From positions 62,001 through 126,000 of the forward strand of contig JBBDYG010000033.1 in assembly GCA_040901765.1 (NCBI GenBank): DNA of 64,000 bases. The letters run 5' to 3'. The notes under the pieces are model-generated. The model saw only the letters and a program-made list of their open reading frames with translations, was not told where the DNA came from and searched no databases. Source of the DNA: JBBDYG01 sp040901765. GTDB taxonomy: Bacteria > Planctomycetota > Planctomycetia > Pirellulales > Lacipirellulaceae. The position numbers and the translations under genes were made by a program. Shown here one piece after another: positions 41,990-50,187 of this stretch; the first letter of the stretch is position 1, and every line of letters starts with the position of its first letter.

Positions 41990-43654
41990 ATGGGTTACGA
42001 CTGCACGCTTCACGTTGTGGACGAAGACGTCATTCGCACTAAGTTCGTCCCTAGGCTTCTGGACGAATCCAATGAGTTTGCACCGTTCGATACACGGGAC
42101 GACGCGAACGAATTGTGGGCGACGGTACGAGAGAGTCTTGCGCAGATTGAAAGTGGCAGCGAAGCCCCGCATCGTGCGGCCGTAACAATCAGTCAGTTAG
42201 CGGTCGCTTTTTCGGCGGCCGAATTGCCCTACCACTACGAACGTGGATTCTGCCTGTCGATGTGGGATTCCCATCAAGAGGAAGCCGTCACGGCACTGTT
42301 CCCAAAGAAGCATCGTGGAAATCCCGAAACACTGTTCGCGGCCTTGATCAGCCGCCATCCGGCGCTGAAAGGCGAATTCCCAACGGATATCGAATCGAAT
42401 TTTTGCACGGGCGTTTATATTCCGGCAAATAAGGTGCCCCAGGCGCTCAAGTGGGTAACCAGAAAAGTAAACTCCTTTGCAAAACCCGATAGGCGACTTT
42501 TTCGTGGTCTGCTCTTGGTACTGAAGGAGGCCGCCCGGCAGGGCAAAGCTTACTGGGAAGGAACGGACTTGCCCGTTCCCATGGCGACCATGCATCCGCC
42601 AGAGAGCGAACGAATTCCGGGGTTGGAGGATTGGAAGAATCCAGATGATGTCTACATGGACTTCTTGGTTCAGGACGGGCCAACCCTCGTGTTCGCGCAT
42701 GGAATCGGGTTCCCACGAGATTGCCGAACGGTTCACATCGACCTCAGTCATTGGCCGCCTAAAACGACTGTCGTGTGGAATGAGTACGCAGTTAGCGCCG
42801 CGAGATCGTTAAGTGGTCGGTGGGTCACAGCTTCTATGACCAAGGATCAAGAATACATGTATCGAGCCCGAGTGCGAACGTCTGTCGAGGAGGAACCGAC
42901 GCTTTTGTTACCGCCTGAGGAGCGCGAAAACGGATTAAGTTGGGCGAGTTTCATCGGCGATCGAGTGATTGCTGTGCTGCGAGCGATGATGGAATACCCG
43001 AACGCTTCCCGCGGCGACTACTCAGTCGAGCGATTGATACCATCATATCCGCTCTTGGAAGAGGACGGACGGCTTGTTCCCATTGCAGAGCTTTCGCCAA
43101 GTCCTGAGAGATTCCCGAACATAGGCTCAATCACCCTTCGCGATGGATCGAACGTCTTCATTTGGGATTACGTTGGGTATGAGTTCCGGAATGGCGAGTT
43201 CACGCCCAGCTTCAGCGTTCCTGGTCGATGGAGCGTTTTCGATAATTGTGCGCTTGTCACTCGCGGACTTGATGGATTCTATTTCTTTCATGAGGAGGAG
43301 GGACTTTTCTCGGTCCGCCGCGGAGAGGCGGCGGTGCGTCACCTACCCAAGCTCAACAACGTGCGGGGGATTAGCCCGGGTCCTGGAAATAGCGTCCTCG
43401 TCCGCGAGTTTGGCGAACGCAGCGACCTCGGTAAATTGTACTTTCCCGACGAGCAGACGTATGTCCGAATAGAGCCAGATGTGTTTCCGGACGAAGATCC
43501 GTTCGACATTCGAAGCCTGCACTACATAAAGGAATGTGACCGTCTAATTGCCGCGACTCCGTACCGGCTATGGTCGCGGCCGATCGAATATGTTCTATCG
43601 CTTCCACGTTATAATGCGGCGACCGGTCGAATTCGTCGCAGCAAGCCGAGTTAG
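41990..43654 (+). CDS. large hypothetical protein, compositionally distinct
   Basis: A 554-residue soluble protein beginning MGYDCTLHVVDEDVIRTKFV, with no signal peptide. The first third contains 'FCLSMWDSHQEEAVTALFPK'; the C-terminal half has repeated beta-type motifs (DGSNVFIWDYVGYEFRNGEF, DNCALVTRGLDGFYFFHEEE) suggestive of a beta-propeller. No family was recognised. From memory, MGYDxTLHxVDE starts occur in planctomycete hypotheticals. Third positions look less GC-rich than in pgsBCW or ppk2, hinting at separate ancestry. Confidence 0.65.
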   Translation: MGYDCTLHVVDEDVIRTKFVPRLLDESNEFAPFDTRDDANELWATVRESLAQIESGSEAPHRAAVTISQLAVAFSAAELPYHYERGFCLSMWDSHQEEAVTALFPKKHRGNPETLFAALISRHPALKGEFPTDIESNFCTGVYIPANKVPQALKWVTRKVNSFAKPDRRLFRGLLLVLKEAARQGKAYWEGTDLPVPMATMHPPESERIPGLEDWKNPDDVYMDFLVQDGPTLVFAHGIGFPRDCRTVHIDLSHWPPKTTVVWNEYAVSAARSLSGRWVTASMTKDQEYMYRARVRTSVEEEPTLLLPPEERENGLSWASFIGDRVIAVLRAMMEYPNASRGDYSVERLIPSYPLLEEDGRLVPIAELSPSPERFPNIGSITLRDGSNVFIWDYVGYEFRNGEFTPSFSVPGRWSVFDNCALVTRGLDGFYFFHEEEGLFSVRRGEAAVRHLPKLNNVRGISPGPGNSVLVREFGERSDLGKLYFPDEQTYVRIEPDVFPDEDPFDIRSLHYIKECDRLIAATPYRLWSRPIEYVLSLPRYNAATGRIRRSKPS

Positions 43655-43700
43655 ACTGTTAATTGACATCAATGAAGTCGAAGCTCTATTTTTCGCGTTT

Positions 43701-43883
43701 ATGCAATCCGAATCCAGCTACGTCTGCGACAGTTGCGGCGAAGACATCGTCATTCCGATCGACCTCTCGGCGGGCGAGTCGCAACAGTACGTGGAAGACT
43801 GCCCCGTTTGCTGTCATCCGAACGTGGTGAATGTTGAGGTGGACGACGAGGGAGACGTCCGCGTGTGGGCGGAAGCGGAGTAA
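43701..43883 (+). CDS. CPXCG-motif cysteine-rich small protein
   Basis: A 60-residue zinc-ribbon-like protein. The ATG at 43701 gives MQSESSYVCDSCGEDIVIPI; two knuckles, CDSC and CPVC, are about 26 residues apart, followed by acidic 'VEVDDEGDVRVWAEAE'. It matches the CPXCG small protein family, of unknown function. The longer upstream frame overlaps the preceding gene and is not preferred. Confidence 0.8.
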   Translation: MQSESSYVCDSCGEDIVIPIDLSAGESQQYVEDCPVCCHPNVVNVEVDDEGDVRVWAEAE

Positions 43884-43986
43884 GAAGCTGTGGCATTTCG
43901 CCGCAAGTCATTCGCATCGCGGAATCGTTCTGCTTATAACAATAAGGCAGCAAATGTGCCTCCCGTACACCTTGTGAAACTTGCCG

Positions 43987-44790
43987 ATGTCCCACCCGCT
44001 GACGCTTCCCCCCGGCACCGAATTCCACCTTCACAAGCTCGACCCGCGGCAGGTCGAAGGCGATTGGACCAAGGACTCCGCCGCCGTGCAGATTGAAGCC
44101 AATGTCACGGCCACGCGCGAATTGGCTTATCGGCTTTACGCCGAGGACCGCCGCTCGGTGTTGCTCGTGTTGCAGGGGATGGATACTGCGGGCAAGGACG
44201 GCACGATTCGCACGGTGATGACCGGCATCAATCCGCAGAGTTTTCAGGTCGTGCCGTTCAAGCAGCCGGGGCCAGTCGAGCTGGACCACGACTTCTTATG
44301 GCGGATTCACCTCAACACGCCGCGCCGCGGGAATATCGGCATCTTCAACCGCTCGCACTACGAAGACGTGCTCGTCGTGCGGGTTCACAATCTCGTGCCG
44401 AAGTCGGAATGGGAAACTCGCTACGAACGCATCAATGAGTTTGAAAACCTACTTGTCGAAAGTGGCATGGTTCTCATCAAATGCTTCCTGCACATCAGCA
44501 AGGAGGAGCAGCGCGAACGGCTTCAGGCGCGCCTCGACGACCCCGCCAAGCGCTGGAAGTTCTCGCTGAACGACATCGCCGAACGAAGGCTCTGGGACGA
44601 TTACCAGCGGGCCTATCAAGACGCTCTCACGCGCTGCAACACCAGCTATGCGCCATGGCATGTGATCCCTTCCGATCGCAAATGGTATCGGAATCTAGTA
44701 GTCAGCCAACTCTTTCGGGAGACGCTCGAAAAAATGGACCCACAAATTCCGCCTGCAAATCCGGCGCTGGAGGGAGTGGTAGTTGAATGA
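43987..44790 (+). CDS. ppk2: polyphosphate kinase 2 family protein
   Basis: A 267-residue PPK2 enzyme. Walker A 'LQGMDTAGKDGTIRTVM', lid region 'FLWRIHLNTPRRGNIGIFNR' and Walker B-like 'SHYEDVLVVRVHNLV' are intact, followed by 'YAPWHVIPSDRKWYRNLVVS'. It transfers phosphate between polyphosphate and nucleotides; single-domain members of this size commonly phosphorylate AMP or ADP, but the substrate class cannot be decided by eye. The ATG at 43987 is used rather than the TTG at 43981. Its TGA stop is the first word of the 44789-44879 repeat. Confidence 0.9.
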   Translation: MSHPLTLPPGTEFHLHKLDPRQVEGDWTKDSAAVQIEANVTATRELAYRLYAEDRRSVLLVLQGMDTAGKDGTIRTVMTGINPQSFQVVPFKQPGPVELDHDFLWRIHLNTPRRGNIGIFNRSHYEDVLVVRVHNLVPKSEWETRYERINEFENLLVESGMVLIKCFLHISKEEQRERLQARLDDPAKRWKFSLNDIAERRLWDDYQRAYQDALTRCNTSYAPWHVIPSDRKWYRNLVVSQLFRETLEKMDPQIPPANPALEGVVVE

Positions 44791-44879
44791 ATTTATGATT
44801 GATGATTTATGATTGATGATTGGGGAAGAATGGAAATTCCTTCAATCAGAAATCATAAATCTGCAATCATAAATTCATC
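44789..44879. repeat. word-type inverted repeat carrying both convergent stop codons
   Basis: Left arm TGAATTTATGATTGATGATT... (44788-44821); right arm ...AATCATAAATCTGCAATCAT then AAATTCA (44844-44877). The ppk2 stop and the vWA gene stop (minus strand) are both the TGA of TGAATTTATGATT at the two ends of the element. Confidence 0.85.
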
Positions 44880-46362
44880 TCCACGGCCTGACCTTCGTTC
44901 CCCACACCGGCCCCGGTTCGCGGTGGTACTTAATCGGTCGCTGGCGGGCCATTTGCAAGGCGGCGGGGTGGACGCTCACCGGCACGAACTGGCCTTGGTG
45001 CGATGTGGCAATTGCGCTGAGCTTTGCCAGATGGTCCGGATTGCGGACCGTCATGCCGAAGGTGTGAATCGCGAACTTCCAATCGTTCGGCTCGGTCAGG
45101 TGCTGCATGAGTGGCTCGCTGCGAATGTCGCCATCGGAGAGCAGATACACCACCTGCGGATCGAGTTGTTGCGCTAAGTCCATCGCCTCGCGCAACCGGC
45201 CACCGAGGCACATCTGGACCGTCGGCAGCCATTTTGCGACCTTTAGCTTGTTTTCTCGCGTCGCCGGCACCAGTTCTTCCACCGACTCGGGATAGAACAT
45301 CGGATACACCTGATCACTGTAGAAGATGATCGAAAAGAGTTGATCCTCTTTGAGCGCTTCGACACTCCGCTGTAGTTCCATGAGGGTCGTTTCCATGCGG
45401 CCTTCGCCCATGCTTCCGGAATTATCAACGACGAATACGAACCGGTTGCCGCGCGACCTAGCGCCGAAGAAGCTCGCCTCGGCGGCACCTGCCCCGCCCA
45501 GGCCGCCGGCCGCGTTGCCATCTTCTGCGCCGTCGGCCGACATCCCTGCCATCAACGCGCCCAGATCGGTGGTGAGCAAGTCCGCAGCGCCGGGCACCTC
45601 AAGCAGCGATGCTTCAGCCACGATTGGCGCCGCAATGTCCTCCGCCGAAAATTCAGCATTGTTGAGCTCACTGATCTCATCGGGCAGCTCGTCGAACTTC
45701 ATTTCGTCCAGCTTCACCGGCTCCAGTTCGAAATCCACTAACTCGGGAATCGCGCTCTCATCGGCTTGCATCGCGTTGGCGGTGAGAAAGACAGCGCTCT
45801 CCTTAAGAGTGGCGAACGTCAGAGCCATTAAGACCAGGAGTGCGGCCACATGGAGTACCGCGCTTACCAGCCAGGGCGGCGCGTTTCGCCAAGAATTCCG
45901 TCGCCAAGAAAACCTCCGCCGCGAAGCCGGTTGCCGCACAGGCCGCGATGCTTTAGCCACGGAAACTCGCACCGCAGCCGCCGGTTTGCGATCAACCGAT
46001 TGCTTTTCGCGGTGCGCCGGCTCCGATTTCACAACGCTAGAGGCCACGACACGTGAAGTTTGCTCGCGGCTCGGCTCGTGCCCTTCAATGCGAACCGTTC
46101 GGGCGGGTTGTTCCGGATCGATCCGAAAGATCGCCGGCGAATCGTTGCGGGCGATTCTAACGGTCGGCTCGCCAAGCGAATCGGATAGCCGATCGGCCTT
46201 GTCGTCTTCCTGCCATGCCTCGAGCCGAGCGAGGTCGGCTTTGATGCGATGGGTCTCGATCTCCAAATGCGTGAGCCGCAACTTCGCCTGCCGGATTGCC
46301 TCGTCGCGCTCTTCAAGCGCATGCGACGTGGACGACACGGGATGAAGTTCGGCAGCGGCCAT
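44875..46362 (-). CDS. membrane-anchored von Willebrand factor A-domain protein
   Basis: A 495-residue protein: N-terminal coiled coil (about 15-50), disordered basic region, one membrane helix (about 165-187, LVSAVLHVAALLVLMALTFA), acidic linker with Gly-rich part, then a vWA domain (about 305-470) with MIDAS motif 'VFVVDNSGSMGEGRMETTLM' and 'VYLLSDGDIRSEPLMQHL'. The vWA domain probably binds a metal and protein partners outside the inner membrane. The stop codon lies in the arm of the 44789-44879 repeat. Confidence 0.8.
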   Translation of the reverse strand: MAAAELHPVSSTSHALEERDEAIRQAKLRLTHLEIETHRIKADLARLEAWQEDDKADRLSDSLGEPTVRIARNDSPAIFRIDPEQPARTVRIEGHEPSREQTSRVVASSVVKSEPAHREKQSVDRKPAAAVRVSVAKASRPVRQPASRRRFSWRRNSWRNAPPWLVSAVLHVAALLVLMALTFATLKESAVFLTANAMQADESAIPELVDFELEPVKLDEMKFDELPDEISELNNAEFSAEDIAAPIVAEASLLEVPGAADLLTTDLGALMAGMSADGAEDGNAAGGLGGAGAAEASFFGARSRGNRFVFVVDNSGSMGEGRMETTLMELQRSVEALKEDQLFSIIFYSDQVYPMFYPESVEELVPATRENKLKVAKWLPTVQMCLGGRLREAMDLAQQLDPQVVYLLSDGDIRSEPLMQHLTEPNDWKFAIHTFGMTVRNPDHLAKLSAIATSHQGQFVPVSVHPAALQMARQRPIKYHREPGPVWGTKVRPWR

Positions 46363-46459
46363 GGCGCGATTGGCAGCGGGAGGACACCCAAAGAGGTTCT
46401 CAATCTAACACAGTCCCGACCCGAAAAAAAGTCACCAGCCCCCCCATAAAATTCTCGCG

Positions 46460-46545
46460 GGGTGGCACGCCCAGAGTCTTCGATGGGCGTGGAGCGCTGG
46501 GTGCTCGCCTCACCACGCCCTTCGCGGACTCAGGGCGTGCCACCC
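46460..46545. repeat. inverted repeat overlapping the gltX 3' end
   Basis: Arms GGGTGGCACGCCCAGAGTC (46460-46478) and GACTCAGGGCGTGCCACCC (46527-46545) pair 18 of 19. The interior contains AGCGCTGGGTGCTCGCC. The gltX stop TGA (46530-46532) and last codons (SGGTP) lie within the right arm. Confidence 0.85.
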
Positions 46546-48107
46546 GATAGCCATTTCAGCGCCCGGTCAATCCGCGCCAGGCACCGCTCTCGGCCGAGAA
46601 TCGCTAGCGTCTCGAACACGCCAAATCCAACGCCCTTGCCGGTCACTGCGACGCGCAGCGCGTGAATAATCTGGCCAATCGCAAGTTTCTCTCGCTCCAG
46701 AAACGCCTTGAGCAATTCTTCCAGGTGGGCCGCGTCGAACGGTTCCGCCGTCGCAAGTTCCGCGCGAAACTTACGCAACAGTTCCGGCGCATCGCTCGCG
46801 GATCGAATTCGCTTGTCGAACGCCTGTTCGTCGAACGCCAAATCCGCGTCGGGCGTGAAGAAATCATCAAACTCCAGAATATCGCCCGCGACTTTGATCC
46901 GATCGCCCGCCGCCTCGACGATCCTTGTCATGTACGGCCCGGTATCGCACGAAGGGGGGTCGCTTACCAACCCCGCACGCTTCAAGAACTCAACACAGCG
47001 CGCCACCTTTTGCTTCAACGGTAATTTGACCATCGCCCGTTGCTCGAACGCCAGCAGCTTCTTGGGATCGAAACTGGCCGGCGACTTGTTCACGCGCTCC
47101 AGTGAAAAATGCCGGATCATCTCCTCGCGCGTGAACTCCTCTGTGGATTCATCGAGCGACCAACCCAGCAGCAGCAAGTAGTTCAAGATCGCGTCGGGCA
47201 GATAGCCTACTTGTTTGTAGAAGTCGACGATTACGGGGTTAAAAGTGTCGGCAGAAGTTTGCAGACCAATCCGTCGCGCGATCTGCTGGCCATGCGCGTT
47301 GAGCTGCGCGAAGTCGGCGTTCTTCAGGTACTTGTCGAGCTTGCGTTTGCTGAGCTTGTTCTTGCTGCCCGGCTCGGCGACGTAGGGCAGATGCGCAAAT
47401 CGTGGTGGCTCATATCCAAGTCGCTGAGCAATGAACACCTGCCGCGGCGTGTTCGATAAATGTTCCTCCGCGCGAATTACGTGGGAGATCTGCATCAGCT
47501 CATCGTCCACGACCGACGCGAGGTGATAAAGGCACGTGCCGTCGGCGCGCTGAATCACGTGGTCCTGTTCGTTAGCCCAGTCGAAGCGGACATCGCCGCG
47601 CACGAGGTCGCTGAGCACAAGCTGCCCCTCGCGCGGCATCTTGAGCCGCACGACGCCTTGCCGTCCTTCGTCTGCGAACCGAGCCTCGTCGGCAGGCGAC
47701 TCGGCCATCCAGCGTCGGCTGTAAACAAAAGGTCGGCCCGATTTCTGGGCCGCTTCGCGTTCGGCCTGCAATTCGTCGGTTGTGGCGAAATCTCGGTAAG
47801 CGGCGCCTTCCGCCAGCAGTGTTTCCACGGCCGCCTGGTAGTGGTCGCCGCGCTGCGACTGGAAATACGGCCCATAGTTTCCGCCCACTTCGGGGCCTTC
47901 GTCCCAATCGAGACCCAGCCAGCGAAAGCCGTGCAAGATCGGCGCAAGCGCTTCGTCCACGTTCCGCTGTTGATCAGTGTCGTCGATTCTAAGCAAAAAC
48001 TTTCCCCCCTGCCCTTTCGCAAATAACCAATTGAACAGCGCCGTCCGCACCCCGCCGATGTGGAGGTAACCGGTGGGACTCGGGGCGAAACGGGTGCGAG
48101 TTTCCAT
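46530..48107 (-). CDS. gltX: glutamyl-tRNA synthetase
   Basis: A 525-residue class I synthetase. 'RFAPSPTGYLHIGGVRTALF' contains the HIGH-type motif (residues 16-19) and 'SKNKLSKRKLDKY' the KMSKS-type motif (251-255). It charges tRNA-Glu, and tRNA-Gln too if the organism uses the transamidation route. The ATG at 48107 gives METRTRFAPSPTG; the open frame continues upstream to 48518 without coding character. The final five residues come from an inverted-repeat arm, so the C-terminus has probably been altered by repeat insertion. Confidence 0.96.
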   Translation of the reverse strand: METRTRFAPSPTGYLHIGGVRTALFNWLFAKGQGGKFLLRIDDTDQQRNVDEALAPILHGFRWLGLDWDEGPEVGGNYGPYFQSQRGDHYQAAVETLLAEGAAYRDFATTDELQAEREAAQKSGRPFVYSRRWMAESPADEARFADEGRQGVVRLKMPREGQLVLSDLVRGDVRFDWANEQDHVIQRADGTCLYHLASVVDDELMQISHVIRAEEHLSNTPRQVFIAQRLGYEPPRFAHLPYVAEPGSKNKLSKRKLDKYLKNADFAQLNAHGQQIARRIGLQTSADTFNPVIVDFYKQVGYLPDAILNYLLLLGWSLDESTEEFTREEMIRHFSLERVNKSPASFDPKKLLAFEQRAMVKLPLKQKVARCVEFLKRAGLVSDPPSCDTGPYMTRIVEAAGDRIKVAGDILEFDDFFTPDADLAFDEQAFDKRIRSASDAPELLRKFRAELATAEPFDAAHLEELLKAFLEREKLAIGQIIHALRVAVTGKGVGFGVFETLAILGRERCLARIDRALKWLSGGTP

Positions 48108-48713
48108 GAGGAATGATACTGCAAGTGAAGACCTACCGCGCGCGGGAGTGCCGGGGGTCGGGAGTCCGGCGCCCAACTCGAACCGGCGCGAAGCTCGCGG
48201 CAATATAAGCAATCTGAGTAGATGAAGGCAGTGGTCGAAACGCAGTTCGCGATTTCCCGTGGATTGGCCTTGATGCACATTTGGAATATGACGACAACCG
48301 TTCTTGCCCCCTTTCGACGGTAAGAATTCGCTGGTGCTAGACGAACTGGCGAATTGCCGGTTGGCACGCCGCTTCGCATGCATGGAGAGCCGGTGCCACA
48401 ATGCACCTCTGATCGCCTGCCATTTGCATTGGATATGCGAGCGGTGCGGGCGCGTGTCGCGGATCCACGCGAACCGTGGCGGCCGCTCGATATTCAATTC
48501 GATCCCGAGCTCTCGCATGCGATTGCATTAGATCCGGAATTCAATTCTGAGGAGTCTTGATCCTTGCCTCTCAACCCTGGGCAATCGCAAGAAGTCGTTG
48601 CCGCTGTTCGACCGCGCCTCCCCAGATTGCGCAAAACGCAGAATTGTTTTCGCTGTGCCAAACACGCTCGCGTAGCGTGGGACAAAATTGGCACAAACTG
48701 AAACTAACCGCGT
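48108..48713. other. 606-base intergenic region, possible decayed sequence
   Basis: No convincing gene. A short plus-strand frame ending at 48560 (..PWRPLDIQFDPELSHAIALD..) has protein-like character but no start context; it may be a gene remnant. The right end holds the diverged repeat 48627-48699. Confidence 0.5.
48627..48699. repeat. diverged repeat copy (GCGCAAAACG ... TGGCACAAACT)
   Basis: TTGCGCAAAACGCAGAATTG, TTTTCGCTGTGCCA, GCGTAGCGTGGGACAA and TTGGCACAAACTG in the same order as at 38324-38395. Confidence 0.55.
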
Positions 48714-49853
48714 TCACGCCGCCCGATTGCGGAACTGTTCTTTGCGCAACCGCTTTCGCTCGGCCTTGCTGAGGGGCTGGGCATCGTCGTCCGCGTCGTG
48801 GGAACTGCGGCCGTCGACCCATTGGGACTGCCTTTTTGCGGCGGCGATGAGCGACCTCTCTGGTGGCCGAGTGGCGGTCGTCTGGCGCTGTTCCGCCGCG
48901 GCGAGGGGCACGACCGGCGACTGCGATCGCGAAGTCGCCTCCGGCGTGCGCGCAAGCTTCGATGGGGCGGCGGGTTTTTCCTGTGGCGTGGCGTCGTTAT
49001 TCGTGGTAGCGGTTCTAGACGGGGCAATCTGCCCCGACGCTTCCAGCAGAATGAATCGCACCTGCGCCAGCAGCGCGACGACGAGCCACACGTGCCCGAT
49101 GCAGCGAGCGATGGGTTCCGCCACGATCGTGGCAAGCGAAACGGGCAGCAATGCGAAGTTAGCGGCCAGCGCCGCCAAGTACATGCAGCATGCGATGGCC
49201 AGCGCAAACAATCCCAATCGGCAGGGTCGCATGTCGAGCGCGACGCGGGTCGCGATCCAAGCGCTAAGCAGGGCACCGGGAACGAGCCACCAGATTGCGC
49301 CGCTGGGCAGCGCCGACGCGCCCGTCTTGTTGGCGAGAACTTCGGCGAGCGTGTGATGCAGACCCGACGAGAGCACTAGGCTGGCCGCTATGCATACGAT
49401 GGCTGCCGTGAGCCAGCGGCGGTACTTCCCGCGGTAGTCGTCGAGCCGATGCCGCCGCAGGCCGTAGATGAGCAGGCAGAGCAACCCGGCGACGATTAGC
49501 AGCAGATTGCTGAACCAGGCTCCGATGCTGGTCGGGAAAGACCACTCGGCGGCTGGCAAACTGGTGATGCCGAGGGTTTGGCAGATTGCCGTCAATTGAA
49601 TGTTGGCGGTTGTTAACCCCGCAACGAGTGCGATTCCCGCAGCGAGCAATGCCCACACCGATAGCAGCCGTTGGGGAAGTAAACGGGATGCTACGGCGAA
49701 GCTTACGCTGCGATCGCCGAAAACATATCGCCTGACAGCACCATCGAAACCCTCATCAGCGAGCGATTCAGCGTCCACCGCATTTACCCCGGTGCGCGCG
49801 TCCTCGTGGAGCATCCATCGGCGTCGTCCTCCCCGCGCATTGGCTGTTGCCAT
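48714..49853 (-). CDS. polytopic membrane protein with basic C-terminal tail
   Basis: A 379-residue protein. The ATG at 49853 (GGGAAAAG upstream) gives 'MATANARGGRRRWMLHEDAR'. Seven or so hydrophobic helices lie at about residues 60-275, followed by a disordered Thr/Pro/Ala-rich tail ending LSKAERKRLRKEQFRNRAA. No known family was recognised. It is transcribed divergently from the HD-GGDEF gene. An ATG at 49886 is the alternative start. Confidence 0.65.
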   Translation of the reverse strand: MATANARGGRRRWMLHEDARTGVNAVDAESLADEGFDGAVRRYVFGDRSVSFAVASRLLPQRLLSVWALLAAGIALVAGLTTANIQLTAICQTLGITSLPAAEWSFPTSIGAWFSNLLLIVAGLLCLLIYGLRRHRLDDYRGKYRRWLTAAIVCIAASLVLSSGLHHTLAEVLANKTGASALPSGAIWWLVPGALLSAWIATRVALDMRPCRLGLFALAIACCMYLAALAANFALLPVSLATIVAEPIARCIGHVWLVVALLAQVRFILLEASGQIAPSRTATTNNDATPQEKPAAPSKLARTPEATSRSQSPVVPLAAAEQRQTTATRPPERSLIAAAKRQSQWVDGRSSHDADDDAQPLSKAERKRLRKEQFRNRAA

Positions 49854-50020
49854 AAACTTTTCCCAGCTTAGCTCGTCTACCGCCATCTATGTCGCAACAA
49901 CCGGCGCAATCCATGCGACCTGTTCCCTCCAGTTCGGCAGAATGAACCGGATGCCATGACCCTTGGCAGCGATTCATCCGCTTCTGCGGCTTGGGAAAGA
50001 GAGGCAAGGGTGGTTGCGCT

Positions 50021-50040
50021 TTCTAACATCTTCTAACATC
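50021..50040 (+). repeat. tandem decamer upstream of sigma-54-like promoter
   Basis: TTCTAACATC occurs twice in tandem, 25 bases upstream of the -24 element; it could be an activator site, though enhancer sites normally lie further away. Confidence 0.4.
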
Positions 50041-50064
50041 GTTCGATGATCGAGGCGAACAATT

Positions 50065-50079
50065 TGGCAGGAGACTTGC
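50065..50079 (+). promoter_or_regulatory. sigma-54-type promoter
   Basis: TGGCAG-GAGAC-TTGC matches the -24/-12 consensus TGGCAC-N5-TTGC with exact spacing and one mismatch. Transcription would begin near 50090, about 100 bases before the HD-PAS-GGDEF start. The rest of the 49854-50187 gap shows no gene. Confidence 0.65.
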
Positions 50080-50187
50080 CCCCCGGGCGCGAAACTACAG
50101 TTTTGCTTCAAGCCGGTTTTTAACCTACGGTTGGGACAGATGCTGCTGGAATGCTTCCGGTATCAATGCTTGCACCGGCGCCCCGCC

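Noticed and set aside
48361..48377. Sigma-54-like TGGCACGCCGCTTCGC
   Set aside because: The distance between the GG and GC elements is one base too long and no gene follows closely.
48354..48560. Short plus-strand ORF in the gap upstream of gltX
   Set aside because: No start context or recognisable family; kept only as a possible remnant.
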